A stretch of DNA of 64,000 bases from Mucilaginibacter sp. PPCGB 2223. Its GTDB lineage: Bacteria; Bacteroidota; Bacteroidia; Sphingobacteriales; Sphingobacteriaceae. Below are positions 33,373 to 41,966 of the stretch, one piece after another. How positions within the stretch are numbered: the first letter of the stretch is position 1; the number at the start of each line of letters is the position of its first letter. The notes below the pieces were generated by a model that saw only the letters and a program-made list of their open reading frames with translations, did not search any database and was not told where the DNA came from. Both the position numbers and the translations under genes were made by a program. Location of the stretch: contig NZ_MDJS01000002.1 of the NCBI RefSeq assembly GCF_001705515.1, forward strand, positions 558,001 through 622,000, in the 5' to 3' direction.

Positions 33373-34032
33373 ATGAATTGTGCTGCGCTCGAGTTCCGTT
33401 TTTTAAACCAAAACCTGTTATTACTTTGCCAAAAAGCGATATACTGGGAAGAGGAAAAAGCACTGATATGCGCCGATGTGCATTTAGGAAAAGGCGGCCA
33501 CTTCCGCAAAGCGGGTATAGCCATTCCGCTTAATCTGGCCCAGGGTGATCTGGCTACCTTATCCGATCTGATCCATGAGTATAAACCTCAAAAGCTGATT
33601 TTTTTGGGTGATCTGTTTCACAGCGATATGAATACCGATTGGGATTGGTTTGCGCTATGGCGGGAGCAATTCCCTAAGCTTGAAATTATACTGATACGCG
33701 GTAACCACGATGTGATACAAGATAAGCACTATCAAAAGCTTAATATTGCCCTCCATGATGAATTGCTGATAGAGCCTTTCCTGATGCTGCACCACCCGCT
33801 TAACAGTGCTGATGCGGAGCAGGCAAAAGGCTATGTACTTTGCGGGCATATACACCCGGGCGTTACCTTGCGCGGCAAAGGCAGGCAATCGCTCACCCTG
33901 CCCTGTTTTTTCTTTAGCGAAAAGCAAGCCGTATTACCTTCGTTCGGTAAATTTACCGGCCGCATGAGCCTGCAGCATCAGCCAACCGATCAATTATTTG
34001 CGGTGTTGCCTGATAAGGTAATAGCTGTATAG
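33373..34032 (+). CDS. pdeM: Ligase-associated DNA damage response metallophosphoesterase PdeM
   Basis: A 219-residue calcineurin-like phosphoesterase. Metal-binding motifs are CADVHLGKGGH near residue 32, FLGDLFHSD near 78, RGNHD near 107 and CGHIHPG near 155. PdeM is usually found beside an ATP-dependent DNA ligase, an Lhr-like helicase and the exonuclease LdeB. None of those is adjacent here. It has an ATG start directly after a -7 box, and it is convergent with the TlpA-like gene with one base between them. Confidence 0.88.
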   Translation: MNCAALEFRFLNQNLLLLCQKAIYWEEEKALICADVHLGKGGHFRKAGIAIPLNLAQGDLATLSDLIHEYKPQKLIFLGDLFHSDMNTDWDWFALWREQFPKLEIILIRGNHDVIQDKHYQKLNIALHDELLIEPFLMLHHPLNSADAEQAKGYVLCGHIHPGVTLRGKGRQSLTLPCFFFSEKQAVLPSFGKFTGRMSLQHQPTDQLFAVLPDKVIAV

Positions 34033-34033
34033 T

Positions 34034-35173
34034 TTATTTGTGTTTTTCGATATATTCTGATAACGTAAGGCTCAGTTCGGCTAAGGTTACATCGGTAGCT
34101 ACCAGTTTCCAGTCGCCGCTCACAATGTCATAAGTAGGTACCTTACTTATACCCCAGTTTATAATATTGGGCGAATCTTCCCCTTTCAGATCAGCCATCT
34201 GTGGCCAGGGTAATTTGTCATCTCTGACAGCGGTTGTCCACCAGTCGGCCTTACTGTCTAATGATACACTGATCACCTCAAGTCCTTTTTTCTTCAACTC
34301 ATCATAGATATTTAAAATATCCGTGTGGTTAGTGCGGCTGAAACTGTTACCTGCGCGCCAAAAATCGATCAGAAAAACTTTCTTACCGGCAGTTATCTGG
34401 GCGAATGTTTTACCATCGAATGTTTTGCCGTTGATAGCCGGGGCAGATTGACCCGGTAAAAGCTTTGCCAGGTGACTTAAAGCTTCGCCGATCATTTTCC
34501 CTTCGGCGCTATTTTTTGCGGTGGCGCCCATTTGCTGATACAGGGCATAATATTTAACAGGCTGGCTGCGATAGTCCTGCTCTTCCATAAAACGGGCAGC
34601 AAACTCGCTGTTGGGGTGGCTTTTGATAAATTGCGCTAAAGCGCTAAAGCCGGTCGAGCGCGCTTTATCCCGTGCATCAGACGCCTTTTGGTTTAGTAAG
34701 TTAAACTGATCGCGGTCAAGGCGGTCGCCTTTTTTAATTAATGCTGCATCCAGGCTATCGGCCTCTGCTTTAAAACTTTTAGATAGCTGGGTAACCAGAT
34801 TATGGTAATCGCTGATCTCCTGCTGGCGTTTGGAGCCGCTCGTTACCTTAGGATAGTTACTAAGGTGTTTGGCATCAACATTAATGGTATATTTGCCTGG
34901 CTCCAAAAATATCTCATAGGGCTCATGCCGCCTGGAGCCGTTTTTTACAATATCGAAAGTATAAAAACCTTCAGCTTCGAGCGAGCTTTTTACTATACAC
35001 TTGCCATTTACAACATTACCGCCAAAGGCGTCTTTGCCATTATCGGTCTTTACAATAAAAGTAGCGTCGTTCAATCCCGGAGCATCGATGTCGAACTCTA
35101 TAATATTAGGATTGCCGCAACCTGCCAGGAATGTCAGCAGTGTTAACAGGTAAAAGTATTTTTTAAATGGCAT
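34034..35173 (-). CDS. TlpA-like lipoprotein lacking the CxxC active site
   Basis: A 379-residue lipoprotein starting at the ATG at 35173 (MPFKKYF, lipobox LAGCGNP). Residues 20-110 look like the DUF4369 N-terminal domain common in Bacteroidota thioredoxin-like lipoproteins, followed by a helical linker to about 215. Residues 225-375 are a thioredoxin/AhpC-TSA fold with KVFLIDFWRAGNSF where WCxxC is expected. Both cysteines are missing. The cis-proline region (SKVPTYDIV) is intact. It probably cannot do thiol-disulfide exchange and may bind a ligand or partner. It is a single-gene unit. Confidence 0.85.
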   Translation of the reverse strand: MPFKKYFYLLTLLTFLAGCGNPNIIEFDIDAPGLNDATFIVKTDNGKDAFGGNVVNGKCIVKSSLEAEGFYTFDIVKNGSRRHEPYEIFLEPGKYTINVDAKHLSNYPKVTSGSKRQQEISDYHNLVTQLSKSFKAEADSLDAALIKKGDRLDRDQFNLLNQKASDARDKARSTGFSALAQFIKSHPNSEFAARFMEEQDYRSQPVKYYALYQQMGATAKNSAEGKMIGEALSHLAKLLPGQSAPAINGKTFDGKTFAQITAGKKVFLIDFWRAGNSFSRTNHTDILNIYDELKKKGLEVISVSLDSKADWWTTAVRDDKLPWPQMADLKGEDSPNIINWGISKVPTYDIVSGDWKLVATDVTLAELSLTLSEYIEKHK

Positions 35174-35411
35174 AGATGTCGTATTTATACGAACTAAAGA
35201 TATCATTAATTATTTGTGATGATAAGATAGTGTAAAAATGTTTCTGCAAAGTATAGGGATTGAGCAGCAAGCCGGCTTTTTTAACTAAAAAATTAATCTG
35301 TGGTAAAATCGATTGAATGATATATAAATTCTGTTTAAATAACTAATTTACAGATATTTAATTGCTTTTTTCATAAATAATTCAGCATATTTGAGTGCCA
35401 GTTAATTAGCT

Positions 35412-35711
35412 ATGCCTACGCAGTGGAGCCTTAAACCGAACACATTAATAACCCGCGACGACAGCCGTTTTATAAGCAATATGGTTGACGGAGATGTGAT
35501 ATTGATGAATGTAAAAACCGGCAACTACGTCGCGCTCCGCACTTCGGGCCGGGTGATATGGGAAATGCTCGAAAAACCGATCACTATGGCAGGGCTTATG
35601 GCTGCTATCCTGGATGAATATGAGGTGGATGAAGAGGAAGCCACAGCCGATACCACCGAATTTTTGAAACAGTTGCTGGATCATGGTATGATCAGGATTT
35701 TGACGAATTAA
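35412..35711 (+). CDS. PqqD-family protein (orphan RiPP recognition element)
   Basis: A 99-residue PqqD-like protein. The winged-helix fold is suggested by NVKTGNYVALRTSGRVIWEML (key part TGNYVALRTSG) and ILDEYEVDEEEATADTTEFLKQLLDHGMI. PqqD domains bind leader peptides for radical-SAM or other RiPP maturases. No precursor peptide, radical-SAM enzyme or asparagine-synthase-like partner is visible within several kb. The upstream region 35207-35411 and the following 167 bp before sdhC hold no gene I can support. Confidence 0.8.
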   Translation: MPTQWSLKPNTLITRDDSRFISNMVDGDVILMNVKTGNYVALRTSGRVIWEMLEKPITMAGLMAAILDEYEVDEEEATADTTEFLKQLLDHGMIRILTN

Positions 35712-35846
35712 TTTCCATGAAGTATGATTTATAATATATTCTGCTATGAGTTTCGCTTGTTTATCCTGTTTTAATTAGAATGTTTCTAAATAGTTTTTTA
35801 AGTCACAATTAGGTCATTTCATCTAAATCTTTTGCTATTTAATAAA

Positions 35847-35854
35847 TACTTTTG
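35847..35854 (+). promoter_or_regulatory. -7 box TACTTTTG for sdhCAB
   Basis: A perfect TAnnTTTG box 25 bases before the sdhC ATG. The TTTG at 35831 is too close to serve as a normal -33 element. Confidence 0.5.
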
Positions 35855-35878
35855 GCAAAAAATAAAATCTGATCTGTA

Positions 35879-36664
35879 ATGAGCGACTTTAAACAAACCT
35901 TTAACTCATCATTGGGCAAAAAGCTGATCATGGCTTTAACAGGGTTGTTTCTGTGCACTTTTATCATTGTGCACCTGGGCGGTAACCTTTTACTGTTTAA
36001 CAACGATAATGGCTATAGCTTTAACGCTTATGCCAACTTCCTCACGCACTTTCCGCCGATCGAGGTAATAGCTTATATCTTATATATATGCATTCTGGTG
36101 CACGCACTTTACGCGCTCATCCTTACGGTGAAAAACCGTAAAGCACGCCCTATTGCGTATGCTGCCTCAAATAACTCTCCGGCAACATGGTCGTCAAAAA
36201 ACATGGGTCTTTTAGGCTCTGTCCTGTTTTTGTTCATCGTGATACACATGGGCGATTTTTGGTTCAAATATAAATACACCGATAGTGTAACTTTTAAAGA
36301 ATATCGCACCAACCTGATAACCGGCGCGACTACCTCGGCCGACTATACGCCCGAGTATAAAGAGTTTGAGCACTCAGTATCAAACGAAGGCAATATGGAA
36401 GTAGTGCGCGTTAAAAATCTGTATGCCACGGTATCAAAAAGCTTTAGCCAGCCATGGTATGTAGCTTTATATGTGATAGCAATGGGTGCCTTATCGTTCC
36501 ACCTGCTGCACGGTTTTCAAAGCGCTTTCCGCACCGTAGGTTGGATACACCGTAAATACACGCCTATAGTCGAATTTATAGGCACCTGGTTTTTTGCGGT
36601 AATTATTCCGCTGGGCTTTGCGGCCATGCCAATTTTTTATTACATCAAGTCGATAGCAAAATAA
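35879..36664 (+). CDS. sdhC: Succinate dehydrogenase cytochrome b subunit
   Basis: This is the membrane anchor of succinate:quinone oxidoreductase, of the five-helix, two-haem type with no separate SdhD. The 261-residue protein has histidines that fit haem ligands in [15 protein letters not shown] near residue 32, [11 protein letters not shown] near 77, [11 protein letters not shown] near 120 and [16 protein letters not shown] near 203. A -7 box precedes it by 25 bases. sdhA follows by 5 bases, so the three sdh genes form an operon ending in a strong terminator. Confidence 0.94.
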   Translation: MSDFKQTFNSSLGKKLIMALTGLFLCTFIIVHLGGNLLLFNNDNGYSFNAYANFLTHFPPIEVIAYILYICILVHALYALILTVKNRKARPIAYAASNNSPATWSSKNMGLLGSVLFLFIVIHMGDFWFKYKYTDSVTFKEYRTNLITGATTSADYTPEYKEFEHSVSNEGNMEVVRVKNLYATVSKSFSQPWYVALYVIAMGALSFHLLHGFQSAFRTVGWIHRKYTPIVEFIGTWFFAVIIPLGFAAMPIFYYIKSIAK

Positions 36665-36669
36665 TAGAT

Positions 36670-38604
36670 ATGATTTTAGACGCTAAAATTCCAGCAGGCC
36701 CATTAGCCGAAAAATGGAGCAAGCACAAGTTTAATCTTAAACTGGTTAACCCTGCAAACAAGCGTAAATATAATGTGATTGTAGTAGGAACCGGTTTGGC
36801 CGGTGCTTCTGCCGCGGCATCATTGGCCGAGCTTGGCTACAACGTTAAGGCTTTCTGTTTTCAGGATAGCCCACGCCGTGCGCACTCAATTGCTGCACAG
36901 GGAGGTATCAACGCAGCTAAAAATTACCGTAACGATGGCGACAGCGTTTACCGTTTATTTTACGACACCATTAAAGGCGGCGATTACCGTGCCCGCGAAG
37001 GAAACGTTTACCGTTTGGCCGAGGTATCGGTTAATATTATCGACCAGTGCGTGGCGCAAGGTGTACCTTTTGCCCGCGAGTACGGCGGTTTGTTAGATAA
37101 CCGTTCGTTCGGTGGTGCGCAGGTATCGCGTACCTTCTACGCCCGGGGCCAAACCGGACAACAATTACTTTTGGGCGCTTACTCTGCGCTGAACCGCCAG
37201 ATTCACGAAGGCAAGGTGAAAATGTACACCCGTACCGAAATGCTGGATGTGGTTGTAGCTGATGGTAAAGCGCAAGGTATTGTTACCCGTAACTTAACCA
37301 CCGGCGAAATAGAAACTCACAGCGGCCACGCCGTATTGTTATGTACAGGTGGCTATGGCAACGTATTCTACCTGTCGACAAACGCGATGGGCTGTAACGT
37401 TACCGCTGCATGGCGCGCGCACAAACGCGGTGCTTTCTTCGGTAACCCATGCTATACGCAAATCCACCCAACCTGTATCCCGGTGTCGGGCGATCACCAG
37501 TCGAAACTGACGCTGATGTCGGAGTCGCTGCGTAACGATGGCCGTGTCTGGGCGCCTAAAACTCCCGAGCTGGCTCAAAAGCTTCGCAAAGGCGAGATCA
37601 AGGTAAGCGATCTGAAAGAAGACGACAGGGATTATTTCCTCGAAAGAAAATATCCGTCGTTCGGTAACCTGGTGCCCCGCGACGTAGCATCGCGTAACGC
37701 CAAGGAAGCTGTTGACGAAGGCAAGGGCGTAGGCGCGTCGGGTGTAGCCGTATTTTTGGATTTTGCCGAGTCTATCGCCCGCTTAGGCGAAGATACGGTG
37801 CGCGCCAAATATGGTAACCTGTTTGATATGTACCTGCAGATAACCGACGAGAACCCATACAAAGTGCCGATGCGGATATATCCTGCGGTGCACTACACCA
37901 TGGGCGGCCTTTGGGTTGATTATAACCTGATGACTACCGTACCTGGTTTATACGCTTTGGGCGAATGTAACTTCTCCGATCACGGCGCTAACCGCCTTGG
38001 TGCTTCGGCACTGATGCAGGGCCTGGCCGACGGTTACTTTGTGATACCATACACTATCGGCGATTACCTGGCAGGTATTGGCCCGAAGCCTATCGACGAG
38101 AAACACCCGGCCTTTGCACAAACCAAAAAGGATGTTGAAGACCGCATAGCTAAATTATTAGCCTTAAAGGGCACCAAAACTGTCGACGAGTACCACCGCG
38201 AGCTTGGCCACATTATGTGGGAGTACTGCGGTATGGCACGTACCGAAGAAGGCCTGAAAAAAGCGAAGGGCATGATCCAGGAGCTTCGTGCCGATTTCTG
38301 GAAGAACGCTATTGTGCTGGGCGCTAACGAAGAGTTCAATATGTCGCTGGAAAAAGCCGGCCGGGTGGCCGACTTTCTCGAACTGGGCGAGCTGATGGTT
38401 GACGACGCACTGATGCGCAAGGAATCATGCGGCGGCCACTTCAGGGTTGAATCGCAAACCGAAGAAGGTGAAGCTTTACGCGATGACGATAACTTTGCAT
38501 TCGCGGCAGCATGGGAGTATAAAGGCGATAACGTACCAGAGGTATTGAACAAAGAAGAGCTGGTATTTGAAAATGTTAAGTTAACACAACGTAGTTATAA
38601 ATAG
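36670..38604 (+). CDS. sdhA: Succinate dehydrogenase flavoprotein subunit
   Basis: The FAD-bearing catalytic subunit oxidises succinate to fumarate. The 644-residue protein has the dinucleotide motif [19 protein letters not shown] near residue 38, the FAD-linkage region [13 protein letters not shown] near 75, and HPTCIP near 270. Near residue 415 are [10 protein letters not shown] and [20 protein letters not shown]. The length and subunit style match the Bacteroidota/epsilon-proteobacterial B-type enzyme. It lies 5 bases after sdhC. A 91-base gap with a perfect hairpin separates it from sdhB. Confidence 0.97.
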   Translation: MILDAKIPAGPLAEKWSKHKFNLKLVNPANKRKYNVIVVGTGLAGASAAASLAELGYNVKAFCFQDSPRRAHSIAAQGGINAAKNYRNDGDSVYRLFYDTIKGGDYRAREGNVYRLAEVSVNIIDQCVAQGVPFAREYGGLLDNRSFGGAQVSRTFYARGQTGQQLLLGAYSALNRQIHEGKVKMYTRTEMLDVVVADGKAQGIVTRNLTTGEIETHSGHAVLLCTGGYGNVFYLSTNAMGCNVTAAWRAHKRGAFFGNPCYTQIHPTCIPVSGDHQSKLTLMSESLRNDGRVWAPKTPELAQKLRKGEIKVSDLKEDDRDYFLERKYPSFGNLVPRDVASRNAKEAVDEGKGVGASGVAVFLDFAESIARLGEDTVRAKYGNLFDMYLQITDENPYKVPMRIYPAVHYTMGGLWVDYNLMTTVPGLYALGECNFSDHGANRLGASALMQGLADGYFVIPYTIGDYLAGIGPKPIDEKHPAFAQTKKDVEDRIAKLLALKGTKTVDEYHRELGHIMWEYCGMARTEEGLKKAKGMIQELRADFWKNAIVLGANEEFNMSLEKAGRVADFLELGELMVDDALMRKESCGGHFRVESQTEEGEALRDDDNFAFAAAWEYKGDNVPEVLNKEELVFENVKLTQRSYK

Positions 38605-38616
38605 TAGTGAGTAGCA

Positions 38617-38660
38617 AGTATCAAGTAGCAAGACAAAAACACATCTTGCTACTTGATACT
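38617..38660. repeat. Perfect 17-bp inverted repeat between sdhA and sdhB
   Basis: AGTATCAAGTAGCAAGA (38617-38633) pairs with TCTTGCTACTTGATACT (38644-38660) across a 10-base loop. Part of the sequence recurs directly after it (AACTACTTGATACC). There is no T-run. In an mRNA it would form a stable intercistronic hairpin that could change the SdhA:SdhB ratio or protect one end. Confidence 0.85.
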
Positions 38661-38695
38661 AACTACTTGATACCATATCTCAAATCTAACGAAGA

Positions 38696-39475
38696 ATGAG
38701 TAACGGAAATATGAACCTGACGCTGAAAGTATGGCGTCAACCAAATGCGCAAACACCGGGTAAAATGGTTACCTACAAGGCCGAGAACATATCGCCTGAT
38801 ATGTCGTTCCTCGAAATGCTGGATGTAGTGAACGAGAGCCTGATCCACAAAGGTGAAGACCCGATCCATTTTGACCACGACTGCCGCGAAGGTATCTGCG
38901 GTATGTGTTCGCTATATATTAACGGCCAGCCGCACGGACCTAAACGCGCCATCACCACTTGCCAGTTGCACATGCGCAGCTTCCACGACGGGCAAACCAT
39001 CACCATCGAACCTTGGCGCGCTGCTGCTTTCCCGGTAGTGAAGGATTTGGCGGTAGACCGTTCGGCGTTCGATCGTATACAACAGGCCGGAGGCTATATC
39101 TCGGTAAATACCGGAGGAGTGCCCGATGCCAACGAGATTGCCATATCAAAAGTTATCGCCGATGAGGCATTTAACTCTGCCACCTGTATAGGTTGCGGCG
39201 CTTGCGTTGCGGCATGTAAAAATGCAAGCGCGATGTTATTCGTATCGGCTAAGGTATCGCAATTCGCATTATTGCCACAAGGGCAGCCCGAGCGTTACAA
39301 CCGTGTACAGGCCATGGTAGCGCAAATGGATGCCGAAGGTTTTGGTAACTGTACCAACACCGGCGCCTGCGAAGCCGAATGCCCTAAAGAGATATCGCTC
39401 ACCAATATCGGCCGCATGAACAATGATTACTTAAGTGCCAAACTATTCCGCGAACAGCACGTGCACGAAAGCTAA
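38696..39475 (+). CDS. sdhB: Succinate dehydrogenase iron-sulfur subunit
   Basis: This subunit carries the three Fe-S clusters that pass electrons from FAD to quinone. The 259-residue protein shows the 2Fe-2S ligands in [17 protein letters not shown] near residue 62 and TTCQLHMR near 90. Ligands of the two further clusters lie in [16 protein letters not shown] near residue 165 and [15 protein letters not shown] near 220. It is the third gene of the sdh operon, after the 17-bp inverted repeat, and is followed by a rho-independent terminator. Confidence 0.96.
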   Translation: MSNGNMNLTLKVWRQPNAQTPGKMVTYKAENISPDMSFLEMLDVVNESLIHKGEDPIHFDHDCREGICGMCSLYINGQPHGPKRAITTCQLHMRSFHDGQTITIEPWRAAAFPVVKDLAVDRSAFDRIQQAGGYISVNTGGVPDANEIAISKVIADEAFNSATCIGCGACVAACKNASAMLFVSAKVSQFALLPQGQPERYNRVQAMVAQMDAEGFGNCTNTGACEAECPKEISLTNIGRMNNDYLSAKLFREQHVHES

Positions 39476-39494
39476 TAGCAGGGCTCACCATATT

Positions 39495-39526
39495 AAAAGG
39501 CCTCCCAATTATTTGGGAGGCCTTTT
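39495..39526 (+). terminator. Rho-independent terminator of the sdh operon
   Basis: AAAAGGCCTCCCAA (39495-39508) pairs perfectly with TTGGGAGGCCTTTT (39513-39526) across TTAT, and is followed by GTTTTT. Confidence 0.92.
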
Positions 39527-39568
39527 GTTTTTATAATAAGTTGCAAGTTGGCGGCGCATTGGAAAAAC

Positions 39569-39674
39569 GCGTGAGGGATAGTAGCGGATACCGGCCGCGC
39601 GATGGGTTTAAGGCGGGCCGCGGTTAATGCTTCGTGCAGTATGAGCGCATAGCCCGACCCGCAGGGGCACGCCC
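39569..39674 (+). repeat. Dispersed intergenic repeat, family C (basic copy)
   Basis: Order of blocks: GCGTGAGGGATAG, AGCGGATACCGGCC, a variable middle with GGGCCGCGGTTAATGC, GTGCAGTATGAGCGCATAG, CCCGACCCGCAGGGGCACGCCC. A close copy is at 59015-59100. A small minus-strand ORF over it is only a translation of the repeat. Confidence 0.75.
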
Positions 39675-40039
39675 AACAAATAATTAACGCCATATTCTCA
39701 CCGGTGTTACATGTATCTAAAATCCAGCTCTAAATATTTCTTTAAGATATATTGGATTAGGATATCTGCTTCTTTCCAATACCGATGTTTATTCACCTTA
39801 TATCTTAAAGAACTAATCTCATAAATATTATTTTGAGAGATTTGTTGTAATAAAATCACATGCCTTACTTGTTTTATTTTCGTAAAATGTTGATTATCAA
39901 TTTTTAATAAAATAGCCAAACCGAACGCTATACAGGACGGTACAGGTTGCCGCAGTGTATATATTAAAATAAGTTTACATAAACCTATAGAGAAAGCCGA
40001 AAATCTTTAAGAGTAAGCACTAACCAATTGATCTATTTC
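39675..40039. other. A/T-rich intergenic stretch without a supported gene
   Basis: This stretch separates the repeat from the pectate-lyase-like gene and is clearly poorer in G and C than its surroundings. A 70-codon minus-strand ORF (39707-39919) exists but opens only at TTG and has no recognisable features. It may be a gene remnant or plain spacer. Confidence 0.5.
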
Positions 40040-41518
40040 ATGAAAGAACTTAACTCGTTGAGGAGCACGATCCTCAAATGCACGGCTATGGCTATGCTTT
40101 TAGTCGCGGCCGGTTGCAGCAAAGTAGAAACCTTAAGCACCACTACGGCATCTGGCGATGCCACTACTACCACAGGCGGCGGCAAGCTTTCCACTTTTTC
40201 AACCAATACTTATTATGTATCGCCAACGGGCAGCGATAGCAACCCGGGCACCATGGCTGCGCCTTTTGCCACAGTGCAGGCCGCACAGGCAGCCGCGGTG
40301 CCTGGCGATCTCATTTACATTCGCGGAGGCAACTATAATGTGCCCAGCACCCAGATGGCCTTTACCGATGGCTTGTACGATTGCGTATTTTATCTTAACA
40401 AAAGCGGCACGGCCGGTGCGCCGATTACTTACCGGGCCTATCCCGGCGAAACTCCGGTGTTCAACTTCTCGGCTATCAAGCCATCGGGCATGAGGGTTAC
40501 GGCCTTCTTTGTAACCGGCTCGTACATCTATATCAAAGGTATCGAGATCGTAGGCGTGCAGGTTACCATCACCACGCATACCCAAAGCGAGTGCTTCCGC
40601 AACGAGGGTAGCAATAATATTTACGAAGCCTGCAAAATGCACGATGGTATGGCCAATGGCTTTTACCTCACCAAGGGCGGTAATAACCTGATATTGAACT
40701 GCGATGCCTACAACAACTGGGATAATGTATCCGAAGATAAATTAGGGGGCAATGTCGACGGTTTTGGTTGCCACCCGTATAAACAGGGTGTAGGCTATAC
40801 AGGTAATGTATTCCGCGGCTGCCGTGCCTGGTTCAATAGCGACGATGGCTTTGATTGTATCAATGCTTTCGAAGCTATTACCTACGAAAACTGCTGGGCG
40901 TTTAACAATGGCTATTCGCAAACCTTCCAGAGCTTAGGCAATGGCAACGGCTTTAAGATCGGCGGTTTTGGTACAAGTACCACACCGAGCGTACCGGCAA
41001 CTATCCCGAGCCATACTGTGCGCTTTTGTTTAGCGGTGGGTAATAAGGCAAACGGTTTTTATGCCAACCATCACCTTACCGGCAATACCTGGTATAACAA
41101 CACCGCGTACAAAAATGCTGATAACTACAATATGCTGAACCGCAGCGCCGATTATACCAGCGATGTACCCGGATACAGCCATATTATGAAGAATAACCTG
41201 GGGTATGCGGCAACCTCGGCCGGGTTGGTGAACATCAACCAACCGCTTTGTACATTGAGCAATAACTATTGGCAGATCAGCGGTATCACGATATCGGATA
41301 CTGATTTCGTAAGCATTACGCAGTCGTTGCTGACACAGGGCCGCCATTCGGACTTTACCCTGCCGACCAACGACTTCCTGCGCCTGGTTTCGGGTAGCGA
41401 CCTGATCGACAAAGGGGTTAACCTGGGCTTTACCTTTACAGGTGCCAGTCCGGATCTGGGCTGTTTTGAGTTCGGTATCAACAAAAGTCCGATAGTTTCG
41501 AACCCGGTGATCCCATAG
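40040..41518 (+). CDS. Right-handed beta-helix lipoprotein, pectate lyase family 9-like
   Basis: A 492-residue lipoprotein starting at the ATG at 40040 (lipobox LVAAGCSK, Cys25). The mature protein opens with YYVSPTGSDSNPGTMAAPF and AAVPGDLIYIRGGNY, the usual entrance to a parallel beta-helix. Helix rungs include NIYEACKMHDGMANGFYL, and acidic NVDGFGCHP and NSDDGFDCINAFE motifs resemble the calcium and active-site regions of PL9 pectate lyases. It probably cleaves pectic or another uronate polysaccharide. No SusCD pair or other carbohydrate genes are adjacent. An in-frame TTG 12 bases upstream is an unlikely start. Confidence 0.82.
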   Translation: MKELNSLRSTILKCTAMAMLLVAAGCSKVETLSTTTASGDATTTTGGGKLSTFSTNTYYVSPTGSDSNPGTMAAPFATVQAAQAAAVPGDLIYIRGGNYNVPSTQMAFTDGLYDCVFYLNKSGTAGAPITYRAYPGETPVFNFSAIKPSGMRVTAFFVTGSYIYIKGIEIVGVQVTITTHTQSECFRNEGSNNIYEACKMHDGMANGFYLTKGGNNLILNCDAYNNWDNVSEDKLGGNVDGFGCHPYKQGVGYTGNVFRGCRAWFNSDDGFDCINAFEAITYENCWAFNNGYSQTFQSLGNGNGFKIGGFGTSTTPSVPATIPSHTVRFCLAVGNKANGFYANHHLTGNTWYNNTAYKNADNYNMLNRSADYTSDVPGYSHIMKNNLGYAATSAGLVNINQPLCTLSNNYWQISGITISDTDFVSITQSLLTQGRHSDFTLPTNDFLRLVSGSDLIDKGVNLGFTFTGASPDLGCFEFGINKSPIVSNPVIP

Positions 41519-41536
41519 GCAATATTACCAAAACAA

Positions 41537-41571
41537 AAAGCAGCGCCGGTTATAGGTTACGGCGTTGCTTT
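41537..41571 (+). terminator. Probable terminator after the beta-helix gene
   Basis: AAAGCAGCGCCG (41537-41548) pairs with CGGCGTTGCTTT (41560-41571), with one G:T pair and an 11-base loop. The T-run is short, so this is only moderately convincing. Confidence 0.55.
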
Positions 41572-41654
41572 AAATGATTTAACTGCTGATTTTTAATGAA
41601 ATAAAGTATTGTAACATTTGCAAACCATTAGAGTTATCGGATGTTAGCTTTATA

Positions 41655-41966
41655 ATGGAGCCTAACATATACCTGCTGGTAACCGACCCGAACAATGCCT
41701 GCCGCGATGTGATCCGTTCGCGCGATACAGGTTTGCGCATTAAGGTTTATTGCCTGGATAAGGAGCCATTTATACCCAATCCCGATGAGATACAATTATA
41801 CGGCGAATACGAGGGGAGCCGCCTGGCTTTCGAAACAGATGGCATAACTGCCGAAGATGCCGTAGATATGGCTGCAGCCATACACTGGTACGCACGGTAC
41901 CTGGAGTACCCCGAAATGGAAATACTGGCCGAAGAGCCCGAAAGCAAAACCCGCAGCCAGCTATAA
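41655..41966 (+). CDS. Hypothetical protein
   Basis: A 103-residue acidic soluble protein that I do not recognise. It has no signal peptide or membrane segment. The middle (GITAEDAVDMAAAIHWYARYLE) is likely helical, after an N-terminal beta-rich part (YLLVTDPNNACRDVIRSRDTG). It has an ATG start. Its last 6 bases overlap the end of the convergent oxidoreductase gene at 41961. Confidence 0.65.
   Translation: MEPNIYLLVTDPNNACRDVIRSRDTGLRIKVYCLDKEPFIPNPDEIQLYGEYEGSRLAFETDGITAEDAVDMAAAIHWYARYLEYPEMEILAEEPESKTRSQL

Noticed and set aside
35711..35878. Possible RiPP precursor peptide beside the PqqD-like gene
   Set aside because: The only short ORF starting here (MSFACLSCF) is nine residues, with no leader-like features.
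39493..39693. 66-codon minus-strand ORF
   Set aside because: It covers the sdh terminator and the family C repeat; this is a translation of repeat DNA.
39707..39919. 70-codon A/T-rich minus-strand ORF
   Set aside because: Its only possible early start is TTG, and the composition is A/T-driven. It might be a gene remnant, but I cannot support it.
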